From NCBI GenBank assembly GCA_944324905.1, contig CALUYB010000010.1, forward strand, positions 1-60,764: a DNA stretch of 60,764 bases, written 5' to 3'. The position numbers and the translations under genes were made by a program. Of this stretch, positions 35,772 to 44,679 are shown piece by piece. Each line of letters starts with the position of its first letter. The stretch's first letter is position 1. A model generated the notes under the pieces. The model did not search any database. It was given only the letters and a program-made list of their open reading frames with translations, and was not told where the DNA came from. Origin of the DNA: Candidatus Gastranaerophilales bacterium (GTDB taxonomy: Bacteria; Cyanobacteriota; Vampirovibrionia; Gastranaerophilales; Gastranaerophilaceae).

Positions 35772-37959
35772 TTTGTTCCTGTTTTTTTTGAATTTTTTCC
35801 TGTATTCTTTTTTCCATTTTTTCTTCGCGACTTGGTTGAAGTTTGATTTTATTTTTGTCTTCAAACTCATTTAAGATATTTTCTTGGTATTTAATTCTGT
35901 CATGTTGCATTCCGCGCAGAATCCTATTAAATGTATTTGCAATAAGCTTAATGTCTTTAAGGGTTAGAGGGCTGTCAGAAAGTTGACCGTCGTTAAGACG
36001 TTCGGTTATAATTTTATTAATCATATTTTCAATTTGTTCTTGGGAGGGGTTTTTAAGCGAGCGAACAGCACTTTCAACAGCGTCTGCAAGCATTAAAATT
36101 GCAGTTTCTTTTGTAAGAGGTTTTGGTCCGGGGTAGCGGAACTGTTCCTCTTGGACGTTTTCTTTACCTTCAAGGTCAACTGCCTGTTTATAAAAATGTC
36201 CTGCAAGTCCTTCGCCATGGTGTTGTTGAATAAAATCTATTATAACTTGCGGTAGTCCGTATTCTTTTGCAAGTTCCACGCCATCTTTTGCATGAGATGT
36301 GATTACCATTTTTGAAAGCCTTGGATTAAGCTTGGTGTGAGGGTTTTCTATGCCAAAGTAGGACTGGTTTTCTATAAAGAAAAGTGGTCTTTTTAGTTTC
36401 CCAATATCGTGATAAAATGCGCCAACGCGCGCCAGAATCGGATTTGCACCAATTGCTTCTGCGGCTGCCTCGCATAGATTTGCAACCATTAGCGAGTGGT
36501 GATAAGTCCCGGGGGCTTTGTATTGTAGTTTTGATAATAGTTCTTGGTTATGGTCTGCAAGCTCTATTAAGCCGTAAGGGGTGACAATTTTAAAGACATT
36601 TTCGATAATCGGCAAGACGCCAAGAGCTATAATGCTTGAAAATAGTCCATTTAAAAATCCTGCTGATGCATTTGTAAGGAAAGAAAGATTGGTGAATATT
36701 TCAAATTGCTCCTCAAACATTGCTATCAACATAATTGCTAAAAATATTACCGCTCCAACCTCAAGACCGCATTTAATTATGTCAAAGCGTTTTGTATAGC
36801 AAATTTTTGAAACCGAGTATGCCGCCATAATGCTTGCGAATACAAATACTGCGGTAATTTGCGAGTCTAAAAATAGTGTTACCGACAATAATGATAAAAG
36901 TAAAATTGATGCTAGGAATGCTACTACCGGATTTGTAAAAATAGCAATTATTATCGTGAATGCAGGAAATGGCATGTAGTAATTTTGTATTAAATCCAGC
37001 GGAGATATAAGCACACAAATATAAGTTAAGATTATTGAAAATGCTGCAATAATTGACATGTACTGCGGTGTGAAAAATTTCTTTTCGTATTTTTTCATAT
37101 ACAAAACAAGAAAAAGCATTGAAAGACATGTGATTGCAAAAACACCTAAAATACCACCTTTGTTGAGTTCAAAGGCATTGTAGCCTGATTTTTTAAGAGC
37201 TTCCCTTTTTACTTGTGTTAACTGTTCGCCAACATCTAATATTTCTTCGCCCTTTTTAAAGGTTACAACATATGGTTTTACCGAGTTTGCAGCATTTTTT
37301 CTTGCAATTTCAGTTGCGTATTCATCAACAATAAGGTTTGGCGTGATAACATGTTCTAATATACCTGAAATTGGCCTTATTTGGCTTTTTCTTAGATTTT
37401 GCCCGAGTTTAGATACAATATAATTGTCTGACACTAAAAGGTCGATGTCCGTTTCATTTATACCTGTTCTTAAAAGCTCATCCAGTATAAATTTTGAGTT
37501 ACCAAAGGTTGCCGCTAAAGTTTGAGTATTTGCATTCAGTAAATAATTTGCAACAGCCTCCTCTTTTTGTTGGTCTTGAATTTCAAGATAAACACAAAGT
37601 TCCTTAAGTTTTGAATCATACTTTGAGTTTTGATTTCTTATGCGTTTAACATTGTCTTGCAATGATTGCAAGCTTGTCCTCAGGTAATTGTCTTCAACAG
37701 GGGTAACAATAGGGCGAATTTTATTTGAAACATCGCGTTTAATTAGCTCCGTTTTTTGGGTGTCGACGACTTCTATGTTCTTTTTTGCAATAATTTGTTT
37801 TTTGCTTATGCCATTTTCTATTATGTTTTGATATAAATAATATCTTGATGAAAGTATTGCCGTAATTATAAAGGCAACAGTTAAAAAAGCAAGCACAGAA
37901 AGAAATATAGACGAGTGGAATACTCCGTTTTTATCAAAAAATTTTTCTAATTTAGTCAT
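35752..37959 (-). CDS. pgpH: 7TM-HD membrane phosphodiesterase (PgpH-type, c-di-AMP)
   Basis: 735 residues: one N-terminal helix (about 17-39), an extracytoplasmic 7TMR-HDED domain (about 40-265), seven closely spaced helices (about 270-480) and a cytoplasmic HD domain with HHSLMVANLCEAA, FYHDIGKLKRP and later H/D residues (QQHHGEG). PgpH of Listeria and its relatives hydrolyse cyclic di-AMP; cyanobacterial relatives are also known. GGTAG precedes the ATG. First gene of the pgpH-ybeY-dgkA operon. No diadenylate cyclase is in the window. Confidence 0.92.
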   Translation of the reverse strand: MTKLEKFFDKNGVFHSSIFLSVLAFLTVAFIITAILSSRYYLYQNIIENGISKKQIIAKKNIEVVDTQKTELIKRDVSNKIRPIVTPVEDNYLRTSLQSLQDNVKRIRNQNSKYDSKLKELCVYLEIQDQQKEEAVANYLLNANTQTLAATFGNSKFILDELLRTGINETDIDLLVSDNYIVSKLGQNLRKSQIRPISGILEHVITPNLIVDEYATEIARKNAANSVKPYVVTFKKGEEILDVGEQLTQVKREALKKSGYNAFELNKGGILGVFAITCLSMLFLVLYMKKYEKKFFTPQYMSIIAAFSIILTYICVLISPLDLIQNYYMPFPAFTIIIAIFTNPVVAFLASILLLSLLSVTLFLDSQITAVFVFASIMAAYSVSKICYTKRFDIIKCGLEVGAVIFLAIMLIAMFEEQFEIFTNLSFLTNASAGFLNGLFSSIIALGVLPIIENVFKIVTPYGLIELADHNQELLSKLQYKAPGTYHHSLMVANLCEAAAEAIGANPILARVGAFYHDIGKLKRPLFFIENQSYFGIENPHTKLNPRLSKMVITSHAKDGVELAKEYGLPQVIIDFIQQHHGEGLAGHFYKQAVDLEGKENVQEEQFRYPGPKPLTKETAILMLADAVESAVRSLKNPSQEQIENMINKIITERLNDGQLSDSPLTLKDIKLIANTFNRILRGMQHDRIKYQENILNEFEDKNKIKLQPSREEKMEKRIQEKIQKKQEQNDEHQG

Positions 37960-38028
37960 TTTTTCTACCGATTTTAAATATATGTAACATTATTATACAA
38001 TAATTTTTTTTGTTATATACTATTTAGC

Positions 38029-39579
38029 ATGAAAAGTAAAGATTTTATTAGGGGATTTGTTTCAGTATTAGCGCTTGTGTTCTTTTGTAACACTTGTTTT
38101 GCTGCCCAATGGAACAATGATTTAAGAAGTTTATTTATAAATAATAAATCAATAATCTATGCGCTTAATATCCGATCTTTTGGTGCAAAGGATTTAAATG
38201 GTAATGACATTATAGAAGTTGAATTAGGTGATACGCCAGGTACTTTTTTAAATGCAATTCCGCGTCTTAAAGAGCTTACAAAAATGGGTATAAATACTGT
38301 TTATTTATTACCTATTACAAAAACCGGAAAGCTTAAAGCACTGGGAACTGCAGGTTCACTATATGCTTTGGACAGTTTTGATAAATTAAATCCTCAGCTT
38401 GATGACAAGTCAAATCCTATGAGCGTTGAGCAAGAGGCAAAAATGTTTTTTGATGAGGCGCACAGGCTGGGTTTAAGAGTAATTGTTGATATTCCTAGCT
38501 GTGGCTCTTACGATATGTCGCTCGAAAAACCCGATTTGTTTATAAAGGACAAAAGCGCAAACGCAGTTGTTCCTGCTGATTGGACTGATGTTAGGCTGTT
38601 TAAGGTGTATGACGAAAACGGTAAGTTGAACAATACACTAGTTGACAACTATAAAACCATGATTACAATGTTGCAAAATTTAGGGGCGGATGGTATTAGG
38701 GCTGATGTTGCTGCCATTAAGCCTTATGAATTTTGGAAAGAAGTTATAGATTACGCCAGATTAAAAGACCCTCAAATACTTTTTATTGCCGAGGCTTGTC
38801 CGACGTGGACAAATCCTATAAAACAGTGGGGTGATTATACTAGCGTAGAAAGGCTTTTAGAAGCAGGTTTTGATGGTTATTACGGTGATTGGGCGAATTT
38901 CGATGAGTTAACTAAATCTAAAGACATTTTTAAACGCATTAAGTCTGATATGAAAATTTCAAAACAGTTTAATAACCAGAAAACAACCATGGCTTCTTTT
39001 GCAACGCATGATCAGCAGAGTGTAATTGTGCGTGGTGGTCTGCCAATGTGGGAAATGATTACTTGGCTAAATATAACACTGCCTATGAACCCTTATTTCT
39101 TAGACGGTTATCCAACAGGTGATAATTACATATATCAATACGAAAACAAAAAAGCTCAAAGAAGCTATACTGATGACGATTACTATTTTGTACATCGTGG
39201 TAAATTTGATATTTTCAACCTTTCAAGACGCCCTGAAGGTCAGTATAAAGAGCTTAAGGATAAGTTTGTAAAAGCCATGAAGTTTAAATATTGGGCAAAA
39301 AGTATTTTAATTGATGGTAAATTTATACAATTATCTGCAAATAATCCTTCAATCTTTGCATATGCACGCAAAAACGGAGATGATGCAGTTGTTGTTATTG
39401 GAAATTTAAGTAAGGAACATGAAATAGACGCTAATGTTTATATTAGAAATTTACGCGATACAAGCTTTATTTCGCCTGTAAAAATGGGTGAAGCTCCAAT
39501 TGTTAAGCGTGGCAAGATGCAAGTTAAGCTCAAGCCTTATGAAACACAAGTTTATTTACTAAATAAGGTTAACTTTTAA
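38029..39579 (+). CDS. Secreted alpha-amylase family (GH13) protein
   Basis: 516 residues with a signal peptide (MKSKDFIRGFVSVLALVFFC, cut near CFAAQ). GH13 motifs: GADGIRADVAAI with the nucleophile aspartate, LFIAEACPTW with the acid/base glutamate, and FATHDQQS with the transition-state aspartate. Motif I reads VIVDIPSCGS, so its usual N-H pair is absent. The catalytic triad is complete, so it should be active on alpha-1,4 or related glucans outside the cytoplasm. There is no Shine-Dalgarno site; a TGnTATATA box (38011-38019) puts the transcript start within a few bases of the ATG. It is convergent with hydF, overlapping by 11 bases. Confidence 0.88.
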   Translation: MKSKDFIRGFVSVLALVFFCNTCFAAQWNNDLRSLFINNKSIIYALNIRSFGAKDLNGNDIIEVELGDTPGTFLNAIPRLKELTKMGINTVYLLPITKTGKLKALGTAGSLYALDSFDKLNPQLDDKSNPMSVEQEAKMFFDEAHRLGLRVIVDIPSCGSYDMSLEKPDLFIKDKSANAVVPADWTDVRLFKVYDENGKLNNTLVDNYKTMITMLQNLGADGIRADVAAIKPYEFWKEVIDYARLKDPQILFIAEACPTWTNPIKQWGDYTSVERLLEAGFDGYYGDWANFDELTKSKDIFKRIKSDMKISKQFNNQKTTMASFATHDQQSVIVRGGLPMWEMITWLNITLPMNPYFLDGYPTGDNYIYQYENKKAQRSYTDDDYYFVHRGKFDIFNLSRRPEGQYKELKDKFVKAMKFKYWAKSILIDGKFIQLSANNPSIFAYARKNGDDAVVVIGNLSKEHEIDANVYIRNLRDTSFISPVKMGEAPIVKRGKMQVKLKPYETQVYLLNKVNF

Positions 39580-40768
39580 AGGGCTCAAGGGTTTTATCCA
39601 GTATACCTAAACACTTTGCTATGATTATCCCATAGTTTGAAATTGGTATTCCTTTTGAGTTTGCCTTTTCAATTCTGCTTAAAACTTCTCTCCTGTTGGT
39701 CATGCAAGCTCCACAGTGTATTATTAAAGAGTATTTTTCAATATCCTTTGGGAAAACATGTCCGCTTACATGCTCAAATACAAAATCTTTGTTTGTATAT
39801 TTTTTTATTAAATTTGGTATTTTAACCCGTCCAATGTCATCTTCAACAGGATGATGCGAGCAGCTTTCACAAATTAGTATTTTATCCCCATTGTTTAGCT
39901 TATCAAGCGCATTTGCGCCATTTTCAAAAGTTTTTAAATCTCCTTTTAATTTTGCAAATAAAATTGAAAAAGATGTAAGGGGAATAGCGTTGTTTACTAT
40001 TTCATCAACTTCTCTAAAAGCTTGTGAGTCTGTTATTACAAGCTTGGGTCTTGTTTTTAAATTTTCAATAGTTTGTTTTAAATTTTCAACATTGCAAATT
40101 GTACTTATAGCATTGTTATCTAAAATATCCCTTATGGTTTGCACCTGAGGCAGTATAATCCTGCCTTTTGGTGCTTCTTTATCTATTGGAATAACTAAAA
40201 TTATATTATCGTTTTTTTGAATAATGTCTTTTAATAGTGATGGTGAGTTAATTTGCTCATCAGTTAAAATATTTATTAAAGCTTGTTTTACTTTTGATGT
40301 TATATTTTTTTCTTCCTTTGCGCTAAGCTCAATAGTGTTATCTGAATAGTTTTTTATAGTTTCAATATCGGATTGCAAAGGGTGACTGATATCAATTTTA
40401 TTTACAACTGAAAGTATTGGGATTTTTCTTTTTTTTAATTCTTCAAAAAGTTCTTCATCGCATTTTTTAACTCCGTTATTATCAAAAACAACAATTGCAA
40501 CATCGGCTCTGTCAAGGGTTTGCATTGTTTTTTCAACTCTTTTTTCGCCCAATTCGCCCTTGTCATCCAAGCCTGCTGTATCCATTATACTAACAGGGCC
40601 TATTGGCAAAAGCTCCATTGCTTTTTGGTTGACATCTGTTGTTGTGCCTGCGTAATCTGATACTATTGAAATTTCGCGCCCAAAAATTGCATTAATAACG
40701 CTGGATTTTCCGACGTTCATTTTGCCTAAAACAGCTATGTGCAGCCTATTTCCTCTTGATTCTTTCAT
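39569..40768 (-). CDS. hydF: [FeFe]-hydrogenase maturation GTPase HydF
   Basis: 399 residues from the ATG at 40768 (AAGG upstream, sequence MKESRGNRLHIAVLG); the longer frame would add an untypical prefix. The GTPase domain has Walker A GKMNVGKSS, switch TTTD, DTAG and NKID. The C-terminal domain has the 4Fe-4S ligands: a C-x-H pair in CESCSHHP and HCGAC about 50 residues later. HydF is the scaffold on which HydE and HydG assemble the two-iron part of the H cluster before transfer to the hydrogenase. HydE, HydG and HydA are not in the window. It indicates hydrogen metabolism under anaerobic conditions. Confidence 0.95.
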   Translation of the reverse strand: MKESRGNRLHIAVLGKMNVGKSSVINAIFGREISIVSDYAGTTTDVNQKAMELLPIGPVSIMDTAGLDDKGELGEKRVEKTMQTLDRADVAIVVFDNNGVKKCDEELFEELKKRKIPILSVVNKIDISHPLQSDIETIKNYSDNTIELSAKEEKNITSKVKQALINILTDEQINSPSLLKDIIQKNDNIILVIPIDKEAPKGRIILPQVQTIRDILDNNAISTICNVENLKQTIENLKTRPKLVITDSQAFREVDEIVNNAIPLTSFSILFAKLKGDLKTFENGANALDKLNNGDKILICESCSHHPVEDDIGRVKIPNLIKKYTNKDFVFEHVSGHVFPKDIEKYSLIIHCGACMTNRREVLSRIEKANSKGIPISNYGIIIAKCLGILDKTLEPFKS

Positions 40769-40824
40769 TTTTACCTTAATATATGCTATAATTAAATTAT
40801 ATATCAAACTTTGGAGGAATTTAA

Positions 40825-41013
40825 ATGGCAAGAATTCTTGTTTCAATGCCTGATGATTTTTTAAAGTCTGTTGATAAGTTGGCTGATAACGAAAGAAGAA
40901 CGCGCTCTGAGCTTGTGAGAGAGGCTTTAAGGGCATATATTAGAAAAACAGGTATACAAAATTCCAAAAAAGCTCTTAATAATGCTCAAGTTTTAGAAGA
41001 ACTTTTAGATTAA
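40825..41013 (+). CDS. Ribbon-helix-helix (CopG/Arc-type) regulator
   Basis: 62 residues. The opening beta strand MARILVSMPDD is followed by the two helices LKSVDKLADNERRTRSELVREALRAY in which RSELVREA is the family core. Such proteins bind DNA as dimers and often repress their own operon or act as antitoxins. GGAGGA lies upstream, with TATAAT at about 40789-40794. No toxin follows: the next gene is convergent and overlaps its last 4 bases. The target is unknown. Confidence 0.88.
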   Translation: MARILVSMPDDFLKSVDKLADNERRTRSELVREALRAYIRKTGIQNSKKALNNAQVLEELLD

Positions 41014-41993
41014 AGTGAGCTTATCTTTTGCGAAATTATTTTTATTTCTTCCGTTAAATCTTCTTTTGATGGAGGGTTTTTTAGAATGTATTCTTTTATG
41101 GTTTTTGCAAAATCAGCCTTTTTGTAGTCCCCAAAACCTTTTTGTTTAAATATTTCATACAGTTCTTTTGTTGTTTTTGCGTCTTTATGAAAATCTTCTT
41201 CAAAGCACTTGTAGCAACTTTTATATCTGCAATTCAGCGCATCAATTATTAAATTTTTTGGTAAAATATCTTCAAATTCACCGCTTTTTATTATGTAAAT
41301 TCTGTCATGCGCTCTTAATTTCGGTAAAATAAGTTCTTTTGTTTGAATTGCGTCACTGTCAAGCAATATAAAAATAGGAATTTTTATTTCCTCAATCATA
41401 CTGTAATATTTTCTTGCAACTTGATTTTTGCCGCCAGCCCCTAAAACATATACGCCCTCTTTTTTAAAGTCGTATCCGCAAATTTTACAAAGTTCTTCAA
41501 GCAGTATTTCTTCTGTTGCTCCTTCGCAAAGCAATATTTTTTCAATTGGATATCTTAGAGAATATTTTGCCCTTATTGCTTTTGGATTTTGTTTTAAATC
41601 AATTAACTTTATTAAAAATTTAAGGTTGTCTTTTAAATTTTTATCTTCTTTGATTAGTCCTAATGCAGCTTGATAGTTGAGTTTTGCGCCAAGATAAATA
41701 TCTGAGATGTTATTTTTATTATAAAGCCTGTCTTCTTCTGTTTTAATGTATTTTTGCAAGAAATCGTCTTGTACATTAGGATTTAAGCTTGAATTAAAAA
41801 TTTGTACAGCGAGGTTGATTTTTTCTTCTAAACTTAAATTAATTTGACTAATTTCTTCTTTATTTTCTTTAATTAAGAATTTGTTTAAAATATCATTAAA
41901 TACCCTTTCGTAACGCTCATAAGCCGGTTTTAAACGAAACAAGCGATCAAGAATTATTTTTATGTAATCTGGTGGTATTTTTTTAAATTTCAT
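41010..41993 (-). CDS. OLD-like TOPRIM-domain protein without ATPase
   Basis: 327 residues from the ATG at 41993; earlier starts are possible because no good ribosome-binding site is present. Residues about 1-150 are helical and charged. A TOPRIM domain follows: the E motif in ILLCEGATEE, a glycine turn VYVLGAGGKNQ, the D-x-D motif FILLDSDA, and the late acidic SGEFEDILP typical of OLD-family nucleases. OLD and Gabija GajA proteins carry an N-terminal ABC ATPase, which is missing here. A four-cysteine-like patch (CRYKSCYKCF) follows. A metal-dependent nuclease is likely; defence or repair use is speculative. Convergent with the RHH gene. Confidence 0.7.
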   Translation of the reverse strand: MKFKKIPPDYIKIILDRLFRLKPAYERYERVFNDILNKFLIKENKEEISQINLSLEEKINLAVQIFNSSLNPNVQDDFLQKYIKTEEDRLYNKNNISDIYLGAKLNYQAALGLIKEDKNLKDNLKFLIKLIDLKQNPKAIRAKYSLRYPIEKILLCEGATEEILLEELCKICGYDFKKEGVYVLGAGGKNQVARKYYSMIEEIKIPIFILLDSDAIQTKELILPKLRAHDRIYIIKSGEFEDILPKNLIIDALNCRYKSCYKCFEEDFHKDAKTTKELYEIFKQKGFGDYKKADFAKTIKEYILKNPPSKEDLTEEIKIISQKISSL

Positions 41994-42093
41994 AAATGTA
42001 AACTTTTTCAAGATTACTTTATAAAAAAATATCAAAAAAAGCAATTTTTAGTTTTGTTTTGGTTTAAAATAAATATAGTGGGAAGAATTGTGT

Positions 42094-43506
42094 ATGGTTC
42101 AACAAGTAGCTTCTGTTAATAATTTAAATAATATTTATGGTGTAAATCAGCAAATCCAACCGGTAAAAAGTCAAAATGTAACACAAAAGTCACCATATGA
42201 AAAAGGCAGCCTTTTGCCATACAATCTTGCAAATATTGTACCTGTAAGGACTGCGCTTCAAACGGTGAGTGAGTTTGCTATATATTCAGTAATTGTTCAA
42301 GCTTTGCAAAACAGTAAAGAAAATTCGATTTCTCCTAATGACAATATTCCAATTGCGCAAAAAATGGATGCTCTTTTAAAAAGCGGAAAACTTTTAAGTT
42401 CAAGTTCAAATGATAATTCTACAACTTTAAAAAATTTATATGATATTTTAACCACAACACGGTGTGATGGCTTAGATAATGTAAAAATCCTTGCTCAAAC
42501 CATTGATGCACTCTATAATCCTACTGTTATAACACAAAATTTTGGCGACATGCCAGAGGATATTAAAAATCAAATTTTAAGTAGTGATGATATTGCGCAA
42601 GGTGTAAGGGCAAATCCTGAACTAATGGATGTAGAAGGTTCAGGGACTTGTGTTGCAGCTAGCGTTGAATTTCATATGGCAAACAAACACCCTGCTGAGT
42701 TTGCTCGTTGGGTAAGTGGCTTAACTTCTCAAAATAAAGAAGTTGAGCAAAAAGTCCGTCTTGATGCGCTTTCTAAGTTCAAGATGGATGCCGTTGCCTT
42801 TCTTAATATTTTTGAAGCCAAACAAAAAGATTTTAATTTTGACTACACTACACTTTCCCTTAAACCTGATGATGGAGCTTATATAAGGGCGCAAGTTCAA
42901 GATAAACATTGGGATAAAGGGGAAAGGTCAATTGTTGATGTACTTATGCAATCAACACTTATGCAGCTTGGCTCTCAGGGAAGTTATGATTCTCTTACAG
43001 ATATTCGTGGTGGAAAATTCTCAACAAATCCACAAGGACTTGTTGAAACCGAAAAAACATTTATAGAATCTGTTGTTGAAAACAATGAAAAAATGTCAAT
43101 CAGGTACCAAAAAGTTGATGACAATCAAAACCTTGTTGGCTGGGAGTGCGATTTTAATAAAATCCAAAAACACATCATCGATACCCTAAATACAGGGGAG
43201 GATGTTATTATAGGATATGTTTTAACCAATGAAACAAGTGGTAAAACAAAAAAAGCCGGCTATATTAACACCCCAGATAATGCTCCAAATAAAATTATAA
43301 ACGGGCATGAAATAACAATCGTTGGTTATAAAACAGATAACAACGGCAAAGTTACATTTATTTGCAATGATACTGATGATGATAAATCAGAACTTATTGA
43401 GTATAGTGCAGACTTTTTAATATCAAAAATTCACCATGCGGCTTATCCCGTTGCAATGATTGAAGATGATATGGCACTAATTGAAGCACAACAAAAAGCT
43501 GCTTGA
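42094..43506 (+). CDS. Papain-like (C39/transglutaminase-type) cysteine protein, unknown
   Basis: 470 residues from the ATG at 42094 (GGGAAGAA upstream). There is no signal peptide; the first 40 residues are N/Q/V-rich and probably disordered. The centre has the triad pattern of papain-fold enzymes: a cysteine at the head of a helix in GSGTCVAASVEFHMA (about residue 190), a histidine starting a strand in INGHEITIVGYKTD, and an acidic residue just after in FICNDTDDD. This points to a cysteine peptidase or related acyl-transfer enzyme. I cannot name the family. It may act with the LOG-like gene 55 bases downstream. Activity is inferred from motif order. Confidence 0.65.
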   Translation: MVQQVASVNNLNNIYGVNQQIQPVKSQNVTQKSPYEKGSLLPYNLANIVPVRTALQTVSEFAIYSVIVQALQNSKENSISPNDNIPIAQKMDALLKSGKLLSSSSNDNSTTLKNLYDILTTTRCDGLDNVKILAQTIDALYNPTVITQNFGDMPEDIKNQILSSDDIAQGVRANPELMDVEGSGTCVAASVEFHMANKHPAEFARWVSGLTSQNKEVEQKVRLDALSKFKMDAVAFLNIFEAKQKDFNFDYTTLSLKPDDGAYIRAQVQDKHWDKGERSIVDVLMQSTLMQLGSQGSYDSLTDIRGGKFSTNPQGLVETEKTFIESVVENNEKMSIRYQKVDDNQNLVGWECDFNKIQKHIIDTLNTGEDVIIGYVLTNETSGKTKKAGYINTPDNAPNKIINGHEITIVGYKTDNNGKVTFICNDTDDDKSELIEYSADFLISKIHHAAYPVAMIEDDMALIEAQQKAA

Positions 43507-43561
43507 TTGTCATCATCACATTTAAAATATACACATTTATTGATTAGGAGACAGCGCACCA

Positions 43562-44188
43562 ATGAAAGTATTTATAGATAATGTTATTGCTCATAGATAT
43601 ATTAATTTTAAATCAAATAAAAAAGAGCCATCTACAGTTGCCATATTGGGTAGTTCAAGAGGCAATGATTCTATTATGAAATATATGAATTTATCCTCTG
43701 ACGTTGCAAAATCCATAGTGCTTTCTGGGCATAATGTAATACATGGTTGCGGGCAATGTGGAATAATGGGTGCTGTCTACGATAGTGCGGCTAAGTATTC
43801 AAAAAAAGATGAAAGTGGCAGGCCAAAGCAAAATCTTGCTATTGTAAAAGAGCCGCTATGGGGTGATGAAGACCTTGAAAATTGCGTAGTGGTTGGAAAA
43901 GCAAAAAGTGAAGCACAAAGAATTAAAATGTTTTCAGATAAAGCAGATAGTATTGTGATTTTTCCGGGCAGTGCAGCTACAATTCAAGAGGCAGCAACTT
44001 TGATTTCAAAGAATAATTACTCTCCAAAAGAAGACAGAAAGAAGATAATCCTTGTAGGGCATGATTACTTTAGTGGACTTATACGGCAGTATCAGGACAT
44101 TTACAAGAATGGTCTTCTAAGTGATAAACCGCAAAACCTTTTCAGCGTTGTGGATAGTAAGGACGAAATACTAAAAGAATTAAATTAA
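43562..44188 (+). CDS. LOG-like Rossmann protein with altered active-site motif
   Basis: 208 residues, the size of LOG (cytokinin-activating phosphoribohydrolase, formerly lysine decarboxylase-like) proteins. The fold signatures VAILGSSRGND, IHGCGQCGIMGAVYDSA and the arginine-bearing SEAQRIKMFSDKADSIVIF are present. The catalytic motif P-G-G-x-G-T-x-x-E reads PGSAATIQE: the glutamate and proline remain but two glycines and position order differ. Nucleotide binding is likely; the classical activity is uncertain. AGGAGA lies 10 bases before the ATG. tRNA-Cys follows on the other strand. Confidence 0.7.
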   Translation: MKVFIDNVIAHRYINFKSNKKEPSTVAILGSSRGNDSIMKYMNLSSDVAKSIVLSGHNVIHGCGQCGIMGAVYDSAAKYSKKDESGRPKQNLAIVKEPLWGDEDLENCVVVGKAKSEAQRIKMFSDKADSIVIFPGSAATIQEAATLISKNNYSPKEDRKKIILVGHDYFSGLIRQYQDIYKNGLLSDKPQNLFSVVDSKDEILKELN

Positions 44189-44191
44189 AAA

Positions 44192-44262
44192 AGGCGGCAC
44201 CCAGATTCGAACTGGGGGTAAAAGCTTTGCAGGCTTCTGCCTTACCACTTGGCCATGCCGCC
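44192..44262 (-). tRNA. tRNA-Cys (GCA)
   Basis: 71 bases on the minus strand. The acceptor GGCGGCA pairs with TGCCGCC, the anticodon loop is CTGCAAA (anticodon GCA), and the T stem CCCAG / CTGGG encloses TTCGAAT. The discriminator base is T (U73), which is the identity element for cysteine. CCA is not encoded. Confidence 0.95.
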
Positions 44263-44348
44263 GAGAATAAAACTTTTAACTTGTTTTATGGTAATAAAGA
44301 CAAGTAATTATGTCAAGAATAATTTGTTAAAATCTATTAATAAATCGG

Positions 44349-44376
44349 TTGAAAATAAATATTTAGCCAATATAAT
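44349..44376 (+). promoter_or_regulatory. Promoter of rpmE
   Basis: TTGAAA at 44349-44354, a 16-base spacer and TATAAT at 44371-44376. The transcript would start near 44383, before GAGG at 44401-44404. Confidence 0.65.
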
Positions 44377-44410
44377 ATTATCCATAAGGTAGACTACAAT
44401 GAGGTAAATT

Positions 44411-44614
44411 ATGAAAAAAGGCATACACCCAGATTACAAAAAAACAACAATAAAATGTGTTTGCGGTAATGAAATCGAAACAGGCTCAGTTCAAGAAGAT
44501 ATTACAGTTGAAATTTGCAACGCTTGTCACCCATTCTTTACCGGAAACCAAAAAATATTAGACTCTGAAGGTAGAGTTGAAAGATTTAAAAAACGCTACG
44601 AAAAGAAAAACTAA
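44411..44614 (+). CDS. rpmE: 50S ribosomal protein L31
   Basis: 67 residues, type A L31. The start [10 protein letters not shown] is family typical. It keeps the zinc-binding cysteines (CVCG and CNACHPF), the C+ form that depends on zinc and can be exchanged for a C- paralogue under zinc limitation. GAGG lies 6 bases before the ATG. A hairpin follows before thyX. Confidence 0.96.
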   Translation: MKKGIHPDYKKTTIKCVCGNEIETGSVQEDITVEICNACHPFFTGNQKILDSEGRVERFKKRYEKKN

Positions 44615-44622
44615 CCTTTTAT

Positions 44623-44643
44623 GGGCGGGCAAAATGTCCGCCC
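44623..44643. terminator. Hairpin between rpmE and thyX
   Basis: A 9-bp stem GGGCGGGCA / TGTCCGCCC (one G-T pair) with a 3-base loop. The T tract is poor (TATTAG), so it may be an attenuating hairpin rather than a full terminator. Confidence 0.55.
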
Positions 44644-44679
44644 TATTAGTAATATCAGAGATTATTTGAGGGGGTCGAA

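Noticed and set aside
40825-42044. Toxin-antitoxin pair (RHH plus TOPRIM protein)
   Set aside because: The genes are convergent rather than in one operon, and the TOPRIM protein is far larger than usual toxins.
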